A DNA stretch of 59,071 nucleotides from a virus, in IMG/VR virus record IMGVR_UViG_3300048589_000569, positions 1 to 59,071 of that record. The stretch is one strand, 5' to 3'. Shown here one piece after another: positions 1 to 8,591 of this stretch. The notes below the pieces were generated by a model that ran no database searches, was not told the origin of the DNA, and worked only from the letters and a program-made list of their open reading frames with translations. The position numbers and the translations under genes are program-made. Position 1 is the stretch's first letter. Each line of letters opens with the position of its first letter.

Positions 1-3
1 CCA

Positions 4-129
4 AATATCAACATGTTGAATCACTTCAGGGCTGACCAATCCTAGAAATCCAAACAAAATCCTCGCTACCCCCGTCGGCCCCCTCGTCCGCGGGTGAAAG
101 GGGGGGTCAAAGGCCTTTTTCCCCTACTA
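4..129. repeat. Left copy of 126-bp terminal direct repeat
   Basis: Bases 4-129 are identical to 58946-59071. The copy contains the palindrome CAACATGTTG and C/G runs. It is either a true direct terminal repeat of the virion DNA or the overlap of a circular assembly. The three bases before it (cca) do not match those before the right copy (ggt), which a simple end-overlap would not produce. Confidence 0.95.
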
Positions 130-373
130 AAACCTAACAACCCCTTGTTCCCCCCTCATTTCCCCACCTCCTCCCCCCTCTTTTCCCCACGTAACCCCCT
201 TACGGCCCCTCCTGACCCCAAAAACCGCCCTCACCCCCTCCCTTTCCCTCCAATCGGCCCCTCTCTATGACCACTTACTTCCTTTTAGTACTTCTAACAA
301 CAACATATATATATATATACACACAATAGGAGCGTGCGTAAGACTTCATACCCTCCCGTGCCTACAATACCCC
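130..373. other. Left non-coding region, C-rich, with alternating AT tract
   Basis: No convincing gene. The stretch is strongly C-rich on the + strand up to about 250. It then becomes AT-richer and holds an alternating AT tract at about 305-319, running into ACACACA. Such an AT-rich island between the genome end and the first gene could be an origin or an early promoter region. I see no clean -10/-35 pair that I would call. Confidence 0.5.
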
Positions 374-910
374 ATGACCAAGCCCGACCCCTACATCCAG
401 CCGCCCCTCTCCTTCTCCCACCCCACCCTCATCCGGATGCCCAACATCGACGCCGCCTACATCATCCCCTACCACCTCCTCTCCCTCTACTTCCTCCGCG
501 TCCACGGCTCCTACGACGCCGCAGCCGCCGCCCTCTGCATCACCCGTCCCGCCCTCATCTCCCGCGTCCAAACCATCTTCGGCAAGATCTCCATCTCCCA
601 CACCCTCCACGAGGGTGCCTACGACGACGAACTCCGCCCCCTCATGTACCTCCCCTTCGCCCTCGCCCACCAAATCCCCGTCCTCTCCGACGGCAACGTC
701 GTCTGGACCCCCTACAACTGGATCCCCGGCTGCCCCATCCCCCCCCACTTCTACTCCCTCGACCCCTCCTACATCTTCTCCGACGACGACCCCCGCATCC
801 AATCCATCGCCAACTTCATCGCCCCCGAGTTCGCCATCAACGCCGGAGCCATCCCACCCCACCCCGACCTCCGCCTCCGCTCCGAACCCCACACTCCCCC
901 CAATGCCTAA
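374..910 (+). CDS. Hypothetical protein with HTH-like segment
   Basis: 178 aa, first gene of the + block. Residues about 46-68 (from GSYDAAAAAL through ISRVQTIF) read like a helix-turn-helix, where a helix rich in Ala precedes a T-R-P-A-L-I-S-R recognition-type helix. This suggests a DNA-binding or regulatory role, but no family was recognised. Third codon positions are almost all C, as in the helicase that follows. Two overlapping ORFs in other frames are shadows. The ATG at 374 has no clear Shine-Dalgarno sequence. Confidence 0.7.
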   Translation: MTKPDPYIQPPLSFSHPTLIRMPNIDAAYIIPYHLLSLYFLRVHGSYDAAAAALCITRPALISRVQTIFGKISISHTLHEGAYDDELRPLMYLPFALAHQIPVLSDGNVVWTPYNWIPGCPIPPHFYSLDPSYIFSDDDPRIQSIANFIAPEFAINAGAIPPHPDLRLRSEPHTPPNA

Positions 911-930
911 CCCCACCCCAAACCCATTAG

Positions 931-945
931 ACCTCGCGGTCGCTT
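931..945 (+). repeat. Dispersed 15-mer, exact copy
   Basis: Exact ACCTCGCGGTCGCTT in the 82-bp gap between the HTH-like gene and the helicase gene, followed by AAA. See the finding on the dispersed repeat. Confidence 0.9.
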
Positions 946-992
946 AAACTCCCCTCTCCTTCTCCGGCCTTCGCTCTCGCATAGGAAACCTC

Positions 993-2360
993 ATGGCAAC
1001 AAACTTCCCCGAACTCGCTGAACGCTTCATCGAGGAGCACTACACCCTCGGCGAAACCTCCACCCTCCGTCGCTACGAGGGCAACTGGTGGGTCTGGCGT
1101 CATCACCACTACACCCCCGTCCTCAACGATGTCATTCGCGCCGAACTCTACGACTTCTTCCGCGACAGTCTCGTCCTCTCCAAGTCCGCCATCGACAACC
1201 TCATGGACTCTCTCAAGGCCGCGGTCCAGGTCCGTTCCCCCTCGATGCCTTGCTGGGTCGCCTCCGGTTCCCACTACCCCCGGCCCGAAGATGTTCTCGC
1301 CTTCACCAACGGTTGGCTCTCCATCCCCGAACTCCTCGAACGCAAGCCCCGCCTCAACCCTCCCACCCCCCTGTGGTTCTCCTCCGAACACTGTGCCTTC
1401 AACTACCGCCCCAACGACGAGTGCCCCACGTGGCTCCGCTGTCTCAACGACTGGTTCCCTGACGACCCCGACTCCCAGAACCTCCTCCAGGAATGGTTCG
1501 GCTACTGCCTCACCTCTGACACCGCCCACCACAAGTTCCTCTTCCTCATCGGTCCACCCCGAACAGGCAAGTCCACCATCCTCAACGTCCTCCAAACCCT
1601 CCTCGGCGGAACTGAGCAGGTCGCCTCCACCACCCTCCAATCCCTCGGCGGCGAGTTCGGCCTCCAACCCCTCATCGGCAAGAACCTCGTCCAGATGGGT
1701 GAGTTCCGCATCTCCAACACCAAGGACCACTCCGAAGGCCTCCAACGCATGATCTCGATCATCGGCGAGGACCCCATGTACGTCCGCCGCAAGCGCATTG
1801 ACGACCTTGCCTCCTACAAGTTCACCACCCGCTTCATGGTCGCCGGAAACATGGTCCCCCGTCTCTCCGACTCCTCGGGCGCCCTCCTCGAACGAATGCT
1901 GCTCCTCGACCTCGAGTACGCCCGCCCCATCATCGACTGTCCGGACACCGGCCTCTATCCCAAACTCATCTCGGAGGCCTCCGGCATCCTCAACTGGGCC
2001 ATCGAGGGCCTCATCCGCCTTCGCACCAACGGACGCTTCTCCCAGCCCCAGACTTCCACAGATCGCCGCAACGAGTTCGAACTCGAACTCAACCCCCTCT
2101 CCGAGTTCGTCCGCGAATGTCTCACCGTCTCCCCCAATGTCGGCGACATTCCCGCCGCCGACCTCTACTACGTGTACACCAAGTGGCACGAGAAGTACAG
2201 AGCCGGTCGCTCTCCCTTCACCTCCCTCATCTTCGGTCGTTACCTCACAGGCGCCGCGTCCGGACGCATCCGTCTCCGTCGCGCTACCCGCGTCAATCCC
2301 GAGCCTCACTTCGTCGGCTGTCGCTTAACTCCGAGTTGGGCTGGACTCGTCAAGCCCTGA
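993..2360 (+). CDS. SF3/D5-type (P4-like) replicative helicase
   Basis: 455 aa. Walker A GPPRTGKST lies at residues 187-195 (K193), and the segment after it resembles the D5/P4-alpha helicase core of phage and plasmid 'primase/helicase' proteins, including an N-M-V-P-R-L-S-D sensor-like stretch. No primase catalytic domain is visible in the N-terminal 150 residues, so this is probably the helicase part alone. It would unwind DNA for phage replication, although most replication genes are in the opposite block. AGGAAACCTC precedes the ATG. A 460-aa antisense ORF here is a shadow. Confidence 0.88.
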   Translation: MATNFPELAERFIEEHYTLGETSTLRRYEGNWWVWRHHHYTPVLNDVIRAELYDFFRDSLVLSKSAIDNLMDSLKAAVQVRSPSMPCWVASGSHYPRPEDVLAFTNGWLSIPELLERKPRLNPPTPLWFSSEHCAFNYRPNDECPTWLRCLNDWFPDDPDSQNLLQEWFGYCLTSDTAHHKFLFLIGPPRTGKSTILNVLQTLLGGTEQVASTTLQSLGGEFGLQPLIGKNLVQMGEFRISNTKDHSEGLQRMISIIGEDPMYVRRKRIDDLASYKFTTRFMVAGNMVPRLSDSSGALLERMLLLDLEYARPIIDCPDTGLYPKLISEASGILNWAIEGLIRLRTNGRFSQPQTSTDRRNEFELELNPLSEFVRECLTVSPNVGDIPAADLYYVYTKWHEKYRAGRSPFTSLIFGRYLTGAASGRIRLRRATRVNPEPHFVGCRLTPSWAGLVKP

Positions 2361-2375
2361 CCAGTACAATCAAAC

Positions 2376-2873
2376 ATGGGGCCCCCCGAAGAAAACTTCG
2401 TCGCCAATGACGACCGCAACCTCATCGAGACCTTCGACGCCACGAAGGAACACTCCATCGTTCACGTTCCCTCCGAACAGAACTCCCTCACCCTCTCGAA
2501 GGAGTTCTTCTCGTGGGAAGCCATCGAACGGGCCCTCCGCGAACTGGGCTTCTCCGCCTTCGAAGAGGTCGAGATGGTCGTCAGGGGGATGCAGGACACC
2601 TACCGCAAAGGCGACTATCACAACTGCCTCCGCTTCATGAACCAACTCAACTCCCTGTTCTCCCGACGTATGCAGGCCAACGCTCAGAAGGTAGTCACCC
2701 GTGCAACACGAGTATCCGACGACGGAAACGATTCAGTTGTTATGGAAAGGCATTCCACTGACGCATTCATGGAGCGATTCCTTGATGCCCCGTCTCCAAA
2801 GCCTTCAACTGAAGCATACCGGAGTCATCTGCGGGCACCAGTGGAAAGAGATCTTCCGAGCCCGAGCGAATGA
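2376..2873 (+). CDS. Hypothetical protein, 165 aa
   Basis: Acidic, mostly helical protein of unrecognised family, 15 bp after the helicase. Its segment of about residues 55-95 is Glu/Arg-rich and helical (VEMVVRGMQDTYRKGDYH). Its 3' end overlaps an alternative upstream extension of the next gene in another frame, but the likely start of the next gene lies downstream, so no real overlap is needed. Position before the terminase pair could mean a packaging role; no motif shows this. Confidence 0.7.
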   Translation: MGPPEENFVANDDRNLIETFDATKEHSIVHVPSEQNSLTLSKEFFSWEAIERALRELGFSAFEEVEMVVRGMQDTYRKGDYHNCLRFMNQLNSLFSRRMQANAQKVVTRATRVSDDGNDSVVMERHSTDAFMERFLDAPSPKPSTEAYRSHLRAPVERDLPSPSE

Positions 2874-2955
2874 CTTCCTCTCCACCCCTCCCCACAAACG
2901 CCCCCTTCTTCCCGTCATCAAAGAACCGTCACGTCTGAAAGGAGTCCCTATCCCC

Positions 2956-3417
2956 ATGCGTTCGAAGATCAAGAATCCCTGCAACCTCGACCCCCTCTTC
3001 CTCCAAGAGTTCGACGAACACTTCCGTTCCAAGTACGATCCCGTCTACAAGTCCGATTACCTCGTCGAGATCCTCCGCTCTATGGGATTCGACTCTCGCA
3101 CCATCTGGTCTCGCATCCTCAACGGCGACCGAGTCCAGTCCACCCTCACCATCCGCTCCGACATCATCCTCAACAACGACGACGACTACCAGGACTGGGT
3201 TTACGCCCTCCTCTCGTGGATGTTCGCCGAGAACGGTTTCATCCCCTCTCCCGAAGTCGCCGCCCTCCGCGTCTTCTCCACCGCCTGCGTCCGTTGGCTC
3301 AACTTCAAACTCGCCCTCGACGAACCCCTCCCCACCGCCCCCCTTTCCCCCGTTCCCTACAAGCCCGAAGCACCCCCCACCAAGAGAGGTCGTCCGCGTA
3401 AGAACCCCATTCAATGA
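2956..3417 (+). CDS. Putative terminase small subunit
   Basis: 153 aa ending in a basic AT-hook-like tail (K-R-G-R-P-R-K-N). It lies directly upstream of, and overlaps by 4 bp, the large terminase, the usual place for the small subunit that recognises the packaging site. The ORF is open upstream to 2701, but that part overlaps the previous gene and lacks a ribosome site, whereas AAAGGAG lies 11 bases before the ATG at 2956. The role is inferred from position and the DNA-binding tail; no HTH was recognised with certainty. Confidence 0.6.
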   Translation: MRSKIKNPCNLDPLFLQEFDEHFRSKYDPVYKSDYLVEILRSMGFDSRTIWSRILNGDRVQSTLTIRSDIILNNDDDYQDWVYALLSWMFAENGFIPSPEVAALRVFSTACVRWLNFKLALDEPLPTAPLSPVPYKPEAPPTKRGRPRKNPIQ

Positions 3418-5357
3418 AAGTCGTTCGGATCGAGAAAGAAGGCAACCCCAACTTTCCGCTGCCCGCGAACTACGCTGACATTCTCAAGCGTAACTCGCAG
3501 GCCGCGGCCTTCTTTCGTTTCAATGCCCTCTGTCAGTGGAACCTCGAAGACCTCTCCCCCGAGAAGAAGGCCGAGTACTTCAACGACTGCCTCCGCTTCC
3601 TCGACACCTTCTACCTCCAGAATCCCCAAGGCCGCTTCTATCCCCCCGGCGAATTCCGTCGCTCCCCCGAGTTCCACAACGACATCCTCCAATCCCTCAT
3701 CCTCTACAAGTACACCGCCGTAGCCGCCCCTCGTGGTCACGCCAAGTCGTACTTGATGCTCAAGATCTGCCTCCTCATCCTCCTCACCTGCGTCGACTTC
3801 GAAATCACCTACATGACGGCGACCGCGAGGTTGGTGAAGCGATTCTTCACCAAACTCATCCGCACCCTCGCCCACAACGAACTCCTCAAGTCCGACTACG
3901 AACGCTTCTACTCCAAACCCATCAAGCCCACCCGAGGCGACGGCGCTTGGTCTTCTCAGGGCCTCCTGCAACTCTCCAACGGCGCCGTGATCACCGGCTC
4001 CTCCCCCGGCTCAACCAACCGAGGCGATCGTCCCAACCTCATGATCGTCGACGACATCGAAGACGACTACGAGGACACCACCGATTCGCAGAAGGCCCGC
4101 GACGACGTGTTGGAGACCATCTTCCGCGTCATCATCCCCATGGTCTCCATGGGCGATCGCAAACTCCTCTGGATCGGCACCCTCATCTCCCGTCGTCACG
4201 TCCTCACGGGCGTCATGTCCGACGACAACAACGACTCCGAATTCCGCGACCGCCGCTTCGACCATTGGTCCCGCCTCTCCTTCAAGGCCCGCTACGAACT
4301 CCCCTCCGGTGGATTCGAGATTCTGTGGCCTGACCTCTACACCGAAAAGCGCCTGAAAGAGATCGAGCAGGAAGTCGGTTCCGACATCTTCCGTGCCGAA
4401 TACCTCAACGAGCCCGGTCACGAAGGCGACAAGTCCTTCTTCCTCGACGAGAAGAAGCACGCCTATCAACTGGATGACCTGGACGCTTTCACCGCCGCCA
4501 ACCCCCTCCTCTCCGAATCCAACATCACCTACTTCGACCGCAAGTTCGAGAAGCGAACCCTCCCCCTCAAGGACTTCCTCAACAACAGCCTACGCTTCAT
4601 CACTGTGGACTGGGCCCTCTCCGTCGGCCCCTCCTCCGACTTCTCGGTCGCCACCGTGATGTGCCTCACCCCCCACAACGAACTCTTCGTCCTCGACCTC
4701 TTCGTCGGTCGCGTCACCCTTTCCGACCTCACCACCCAGATCATGCGTCTGGTCGACAAGTGGCGCATCTCCATCGTCGGCGTCGAAGCCCCCTCGGTCC
4801 ACGGCGAACTGATGCATCTCGTCCGCACCGCTATGGACAACTACGCGGAGGCCAACGGCAGGAAGCCCAAACTCATCAAGATCCCCCAGCACAAGGGCAT
4901 GGCCAAGGAACGCTACATCGAAGGTCTGATGTGGCGGTTCGGCGACCGCAACGACGAGAAGAGTCCAGGCTACATCAAACTCCCCTTCTTCAACCGCTCC
5001 AAGTCCCCATGGCGCCAACTGTTCCAGCAGATCCAGGACTTCTCCCCCCTCGTCAAGGGCGGAGGTCTGGAGCACGACGACATCCTCGAAACCATCTCGA
5101 TGTCCCACCGTGTCATCCCCGGCAAGCCCATCCTTCGCCCCTCCGACATCACCGGCGAGGAGACCGAGTGGGACCGTATGCTGGCGGGCGAGTTCACCGA
5201 CCCCACCACCGGAGACTCCTACCTCTCGGGCGCCGACTTGCTGCGAATTAACCCCGAAGCACTCCAGAAGTTGCTTGATATCGCAAGAGAGAAGCACTAC
5301 GATCATAAGGAGACCAACTATGGCAAAGACCCCCTCAACCCGCGTTCGCGGTTCTAA
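3414..5357 (+). CDS. terL: Terminase large subunit
   Basis: 647 aa DNA-packaging motor. The ATPase domain has a Walker A-like APRGHAKS (residues 105-112) and Walker B LMIVDDIED (210-218). The DIFRAEYLNEP motif (about 325-335) typical of phage terminases and an RNase H-like nuclease start at I-T-V-D-W-A-L-S (D400) follow. It pumps DNA into the procapsid through the portal encoded just downstream and cuts the concatemer. A partial dispersed repeat lies at 3819-3832. The start overlaps the preceding gene (ATGA). Confidence 0.95.
   Translation: MKVVRIEKEGNPNFPLPANYADILKRNSQAAAFFRFNALCQWNLEDLSPEKKAEYFNDCLRFLDTFYLQNPQGRFYPPGEFRRSPEFHNDILQSLILYKYTAVAAPRGHAKSYLMLKICLLILLTCVDFEITYMTATARLVKRFFTKLIRTLAHNELLKSDYERFYSKPIKPTRGDGAWSSQGLLQLSNGAVITGSSPGSTNRGDRPNLMIVDDIEDDYEDTTDSQKARDDVLETIFRVIIPMVSMGDRKLLWIGTLISRRHVLTGVMSDDNNDSEFRDRRFDHWSRLSFKARYELPSGGFEILWPDLYTEKRLKEIEQEVGSDIFRAEYLNEPGHEGDKSFFLDEKKHAYQLDDLDAFTAANPLLSESNITYFDRKFEKRTLPLKDFLNNSLRFITVDWALSVGPSSDFSVATVMCLTPHNELFVLDLFVGRVTLSDLTTQIMRLVDKWRISIVGVEAPSVHGELMHLVRTAMDNYAEANGRKPKLIKIPQHKGMAKERYIEGLMWRFGDRNDEKSPGYIKLPFFNRSKSPWRQLFQQIQDFSPLVKGGGLEHDDILETISMSHRVIPGKPILRPSDITGEETEWDRMLAGEFTDPTTGDSYLSGADLLRINPEALQKLLDIAREKHYDHKETNYGKDPLNPRSRF
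3819..3832 (-). repeat. Dispersed 15-mer, diverged copy
   Basis: GCGACCGCGAGGTT inside the terminase gene (encoding T-A-R-L). It matches 13 of the 15 bases on the - strand. Confidence 0.5.
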
Positions 5358-5670
5358 CATCACCCTCTCGTTCGATCAACTGCTCGAACTCATCCGCACC
5401 ATCCAATCCCCAACCCCCAAACCCACCCCCCGCCCCATCCACCCCCTAACAGCGGAACCCCTAACCTCGCGGTCGCTTAATTCTCATGAGGGTGTGGAAA
5501 TGGATCTGGATCGGAGGTTGGGTCCTTCGAATGAACCGCCTCCCGCCGTGAGGCACCTCGGGAGACGAGCGGCGACGGACGAGGAGAGGGAGAGGATGAA
5601 GGAACTGAAGAAGGTGATGTCCGGCGAAGTCAACGACCTCATGGAGGACAGTGCTGCTGGTGGGGAGTGA
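5320..5670 (+). CDS. Small hypothetical protein between terminase and portal
   Basis: 116 aa. A perfect AAGGAGA lies 6 bases before the ATG at 5320, inside the end of the terminase gene, so the start is well supported although the open frame extends further upstream. The middle is Pro-rich (P-T-P-K-P-T-P-R-P), and the C-terminal half is a charged helix (ERERMKELKKVMSG). A dispersed repeat is translated here as LTSRSL, so the gene tolerates the element. Head-completion or packaging accessory is possible from position only. Confidence 0.7.
   Translation: MAKTPSTRVRGSNITLSFDQLLELIRTIQSPTPKPTPRPIHPLTAEPLTSRSLNSHEGVEMDLDRRLGPSNEPPPAVRHLGRRAATDEERERMKELKKVMSGEVNDLMEDSAAGGE
5455..5480 (+). repeat. 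Dispersed 15-mer, extended 26-bp copy
   Basis: Exact 15-mer at 5464-5478. The flanks GAACCCCTA before it and AA after it match the copy at 30806-30831, giving 26 identical bases at two distant sites. Confidence 0.92.
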
Positions 5671-5673
5671 TAG

Positions 5674-7692
5674 ATGGCTAATCAAGGGTTGAACTATAGC
5701 GTTCTGCCGACAAAAGCAGAGGAGTTGGTTACAGCCCTCGATTGGCACATCGACCGGGAACTCGACTTCTATTCGTGGGATCGAGTGCTCCACTGGCTCA
5801 TTCACCTCTACATCATCGGCAAGCGGGACTTCAAGGTCCTGGACTGGAAGACCGGACGCATCAAGATTTCCACCGTTGATGCGGATGGCAACTTCAACTT
5901 CCGGCACCAGAAACTCACCGCCTACCTGAACGACCTCAAGGGTCAGTTTCAGGGGGTGAATGTGTGGCCCCTCGTTGAGAAGAGAGGTGCCGGTATTGAG
6001 GCGGTCAGACGGAGGGCGTTTGCTCAGGCGGTCGCTGATTCCGTGACTGACAAGGCCAACCTCGACCGAGTCTTCGATCACGTCCTCACCAACCTCATGC
6101 AGATGGGGTGCGCTGCCATCTCTTCGGATGTGATGGATAGCGGGGCGGGGTTCCTGACGGCTGAGCATGAGTCTGTCCACCCCCACGAACTTCTCCCCTA
6201 TCCCCACATCGGGCATGATAGGGCTAGGGAGTCGGGTATCGTTCGGAGGCGGTGGGTCTCGCTGTCGTTCCTGAAGGCGAAGTTGGATGCTCGTAAGGTG
6301 GCCGCTAACATCGAGAAGATGGAGTTGGCCGAAGTCAACTTCGGCGATGAGCCCATCGACCGGGATGGGTGGCGTGACTTTGACAACTCCTCGGGTACGG
6401 GCGGGTGGACGTACTCGAACAGCAAGAAGAGGCGGATCGGGAATGAGATTCCGAAGGGTTCGGAGATCAAGGCCCTCCTCGAAGAGGTGTGGCTGTATGG
6501 GCCCGGCAGGAATGTCGCTCGGTACATTGTGAAGTGTGGGGGTTGGATCGCGAAGGACATGTCGTATGGGACGGAGGAGAATCCAGGCCTGTACCCCTGT
6601 CCGATCTCCATGGAGAGGTTCCTCGACGACAATACGTGGTATGGGCAGGGGCCCGGCCACCTCCTCCTGCATGCCAACCGCGAAGCCGAACTCCTCCTTA
6701 GCCGTCTGTTTGAGAACGTGAGGGAGATTGAGCAGTCGTCGGTGTTGGTGATGCCCCGTGACACGGTCGATTATCGGAATGGGCTGCACAACATCGGGAA
6801 GGGGATGAAGTTGCTCCAGGCGGAGATTGATCCGTCGCTGGACACGTTCAAGCCCTTCCTCATTCAGCCCCACAACAGCGGAGACTTCCCCGGCAAGGTG
6901 GCAGAGTTCGCCAACCGGATGATGATTGACATCGTGCCCCTGTCTCCCATGGCGTACGGAGAGGCGCCGGGTAGAGTGGACTCAGCCTCGGGCCTCCAGT
7001 TCATTGATCAGCAGAGCAAGATTCGATTCACCAGCGCCTACAACGCCATCGAGCGGCTGTTCGGCAACGCTCACCGCTATGTCACGATGAAGACATCGGA
7101 GGAGATGGCTGATCAGGGGATGGGAATGAAACTGGTGAAGATGTCCGAGGATATGGTGGGTCTGGTGTTTGATCCTGAAACGGGCGAATTCATGGCCCGC
7201 AACAACGTGACTCCCGATCCTAGAGGGCTCGACTTCAAGATCATCATGGACGAGCCCACCTACAAGTTGTCTCTCAAGAGAGAGGCGATTGAGATGTTCA
7301 ATCTGAATCCCGACCTCATCGGACTCATCCTGTTCTGTTTGAAGAATGGGTTGGATCTGGCGATGTATACGGGCATGGAGGAAGCGGCGTACAGGAAGGC
7401 CGTGTTCAACCTCCTCGTCATGTTTGGTGACGGTGAGACTCCGGGCCGTATCAAGGACAACGTGCAGAACTACATGCCCGACATCCAGATCAGGGTCATG
7501 AACACGTTTATGGCCGGACCTGAGTTCGTATACGCTAGTGCGGCTGTTCAGACCGAGTTCAACAACTACGTGAATGATTTGAAGATGGCCAGCGGAGGCA
7601 AGTTGCCCCCCGGCCTACCCAACCCCGACGACTTGGCGATGGTCATGGGCCAGCCGCCGTCGACCCCCGAAGGAATGAGTTATGGCGGATAA
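5674..7692 (+). CDS. Portal protein
   Basis: 672 aa, the right size and place for a podovirus portal, between the terminase and a charged scaffold gene. The protein is mixed alpha/beta with long helical segments (e.g. SGLQFIDQQSKIRFTSAYNA near residues 435-455), resembling the T7-like head-tail connector group. It forms the dodecameric ring through which DNA enters and leaves. Its last codons overlap the scaffold start. GGGGAGTGATAG precedes the ATG. Codon use shifts here from the C-ending style of the first 5 kb to frequent G-ending and AGG codons. Confidence 0.85.
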   Translation: MANQGLNYSVLPTKAEELVTALDWHIDRELDFYSWDRVLHWLIHLYIIGKRDFKVLDWKTGRIKISTVDADGNFNFRHQKLTAYLNDLKGQFQGVNVWPLVEKRGAGIEAVRRRAFAQAVADSVTDKANLDRVFDHVLTNLMQMGCAAISSDVMDSGAGFLTAEHESVHPHELLPYPHIGHDRARESGIVRRRWVSLSFLKAKLDARKVAANIEKMELAEVNFGDEPIDRDGWRDFDNSSGTGGWTYSNSKKRRIGNEIPKGSEIKALLEEVWLYGPGRNVARYIVKCGGWIAKDMSYGTEENPGLYPCPISMERFLDDNTWYGQGPGHLLLHANREAELLLSRLFENVREIEQSSVLVMPRDTVDYRNGLHNIGKGMKLLQAEIDPSLDTFKPFLIQPHNSGDFPGKVAEFANRMMIDIVPLSPMAYGEAPGRVDSASGLQFIDQQSKIRFTSAYNAIERLFGNAHRYVTMKTSEEMADQGMGMKLVKMSEDMVGLVFDPETGEFMARNNVTPDPRGLDFKIIMDEPTYKLSLKREAIEMFNLNPDLIGLILFCLKNGLDLAMYTGMEEAAYRKAVFNLLVMFGDGETPGRIKDNVQNYMPDIQIRVMNTFMAGPEFVYASAAVQTEFNNYVNDLKMASGGKLPPGLPNPDDLAMVMGQPPSTPEGMSYGG

Positions 7693-8569
7693 TGTGAACA
7701 AGGAAGTCATTGATTCTCTGGTTGTCAAAGAGCCCACCGAGCAGGGTGGAGAGCCTACCTTCGAGGTGAAGGTGAATGGGAAGACCGAGACGGTCACGCT
7801 GGACGACCTGAAGAAGAACTATTCGCTGGGGAAGGGGGCTCAGGCTCGTCTCCAGCAGGCCGCTGAGTTTGAGAATGACGCGAAGACCTTCCGTCAGGTC
7901 AGGCAGGCCTTCCAAAAGTTCCAGGCGGACGGCGACGTGGATGCTTACCGCTCCTTCTTGGGTGGGCTGGGCCTCGGGCAGGAGCAGGTCGAGGAGGTTG
8001 TGAAGCAGGCCTACGGCGACGTGAACGATTGGCACGACGAGAAGGAGGCAGAGCCCCTCACGAAGGAGGATCTGTCCAAGTTCGAGAAGGATCAGTCGGA
8101 GAAGCAAAAGCGGCAGCGGGTCGCCGAGATGAACACGGAAATCGACGACGCCGTTACGGACTCGCTTGACGAGTCCGAAATCCTGCCTAGAATTCTCCAA
8201 GATCTCGACGAAGAAGCCGTCGAGTATCACAAGGGCACGCTTAAGGAGCAGATCCAGAAGCGTGTAATTGCCAGTCTCAGAGAAGAGATTCGCGGCGGTA
8301 AGAAGTACTCGCACAGGCTGCTTGACCGTATTACCCACCGCGAGACTGAGAAGGCAGTGAAGGTCCTCGAGAGGACCAGAGGCGCTACCCGAGGGAATGT
8401 CAATCTCGGACGGGCCACCGGCGGGGCAACTGAACCTTATGAGCAGGTGAAGGAGCCCAAGAAGCCGAAGCGTTCCGATTTCCAGAGGGGCGGGGACTAC
8501 GAACTCGCCATGACAAAATACTTCGTCCAGTTGGATAAGTACGAATCTCAGAGCAAAGGAAAGATCTGA
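7682..8569 (+). CDS. Capsid assembly scaffold protein
   Basis: 295 aa, very rich in Glu/Lys/Gln, almost entirely charged helix, with a short Ala/Gln-rich N-terminal part (LGKGAQARLQQAAEFEND). Such scaffolds fill the procapsid interior and leave before DNA packaging. It sits between portal and major capsid genes and overlaps the portal stop (ATGGCGGATAA). No protease motif is visible, so assembly probably does not need a fused maturation protease. Confidence 0.8.
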   Translation: MADNVNKEVIDSLVVKEPTEQGGEPTFEVKVNGKTETVTLDDLKKNYSLGKGAQARLQQAAEFENDAKTFRQVRQAFQKFQADGDVDAYRSFLGGLGLGQEQVEEVVKQAYGDVNDWHDEKEAEPLTKEDLSKFEKDQSEKQKRQRVAEMNTEIDDAVTDSLDESEILPRILQDLDEEAVEYHKGTLKEQIQKRVIASLREEIRGGKKYSHRLLDRITHRETEKAVKVLERTRGATRGNVNLGRATGGATEPYEQVKEPKKPKRSDFQRGGDYELAMTKYFVQLDKYESQSKGKI

Positions 8570-8591
8570 GGTTCTCCCAAGGGGGTGACAG

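Noticed and set aside
927-2309. 460-aa ORF on the - strand opposite the helicase
   Set aside because: Gly/Glu/Val-rich shadow caused by C-ending codons. The + frame has Walker A and helicase motifs.
2701-2955. Longer start for the small terminase gene
   Set aside because: It overlaps the previous gene and lacks a ribosome site; the AAAGGAG before 2956 fits better.
5461-6873. 470-aa ORF on the - strand opposite the portal
   Set aside because: Composition is that of a shadow, with no ribosome site and against the block direction.
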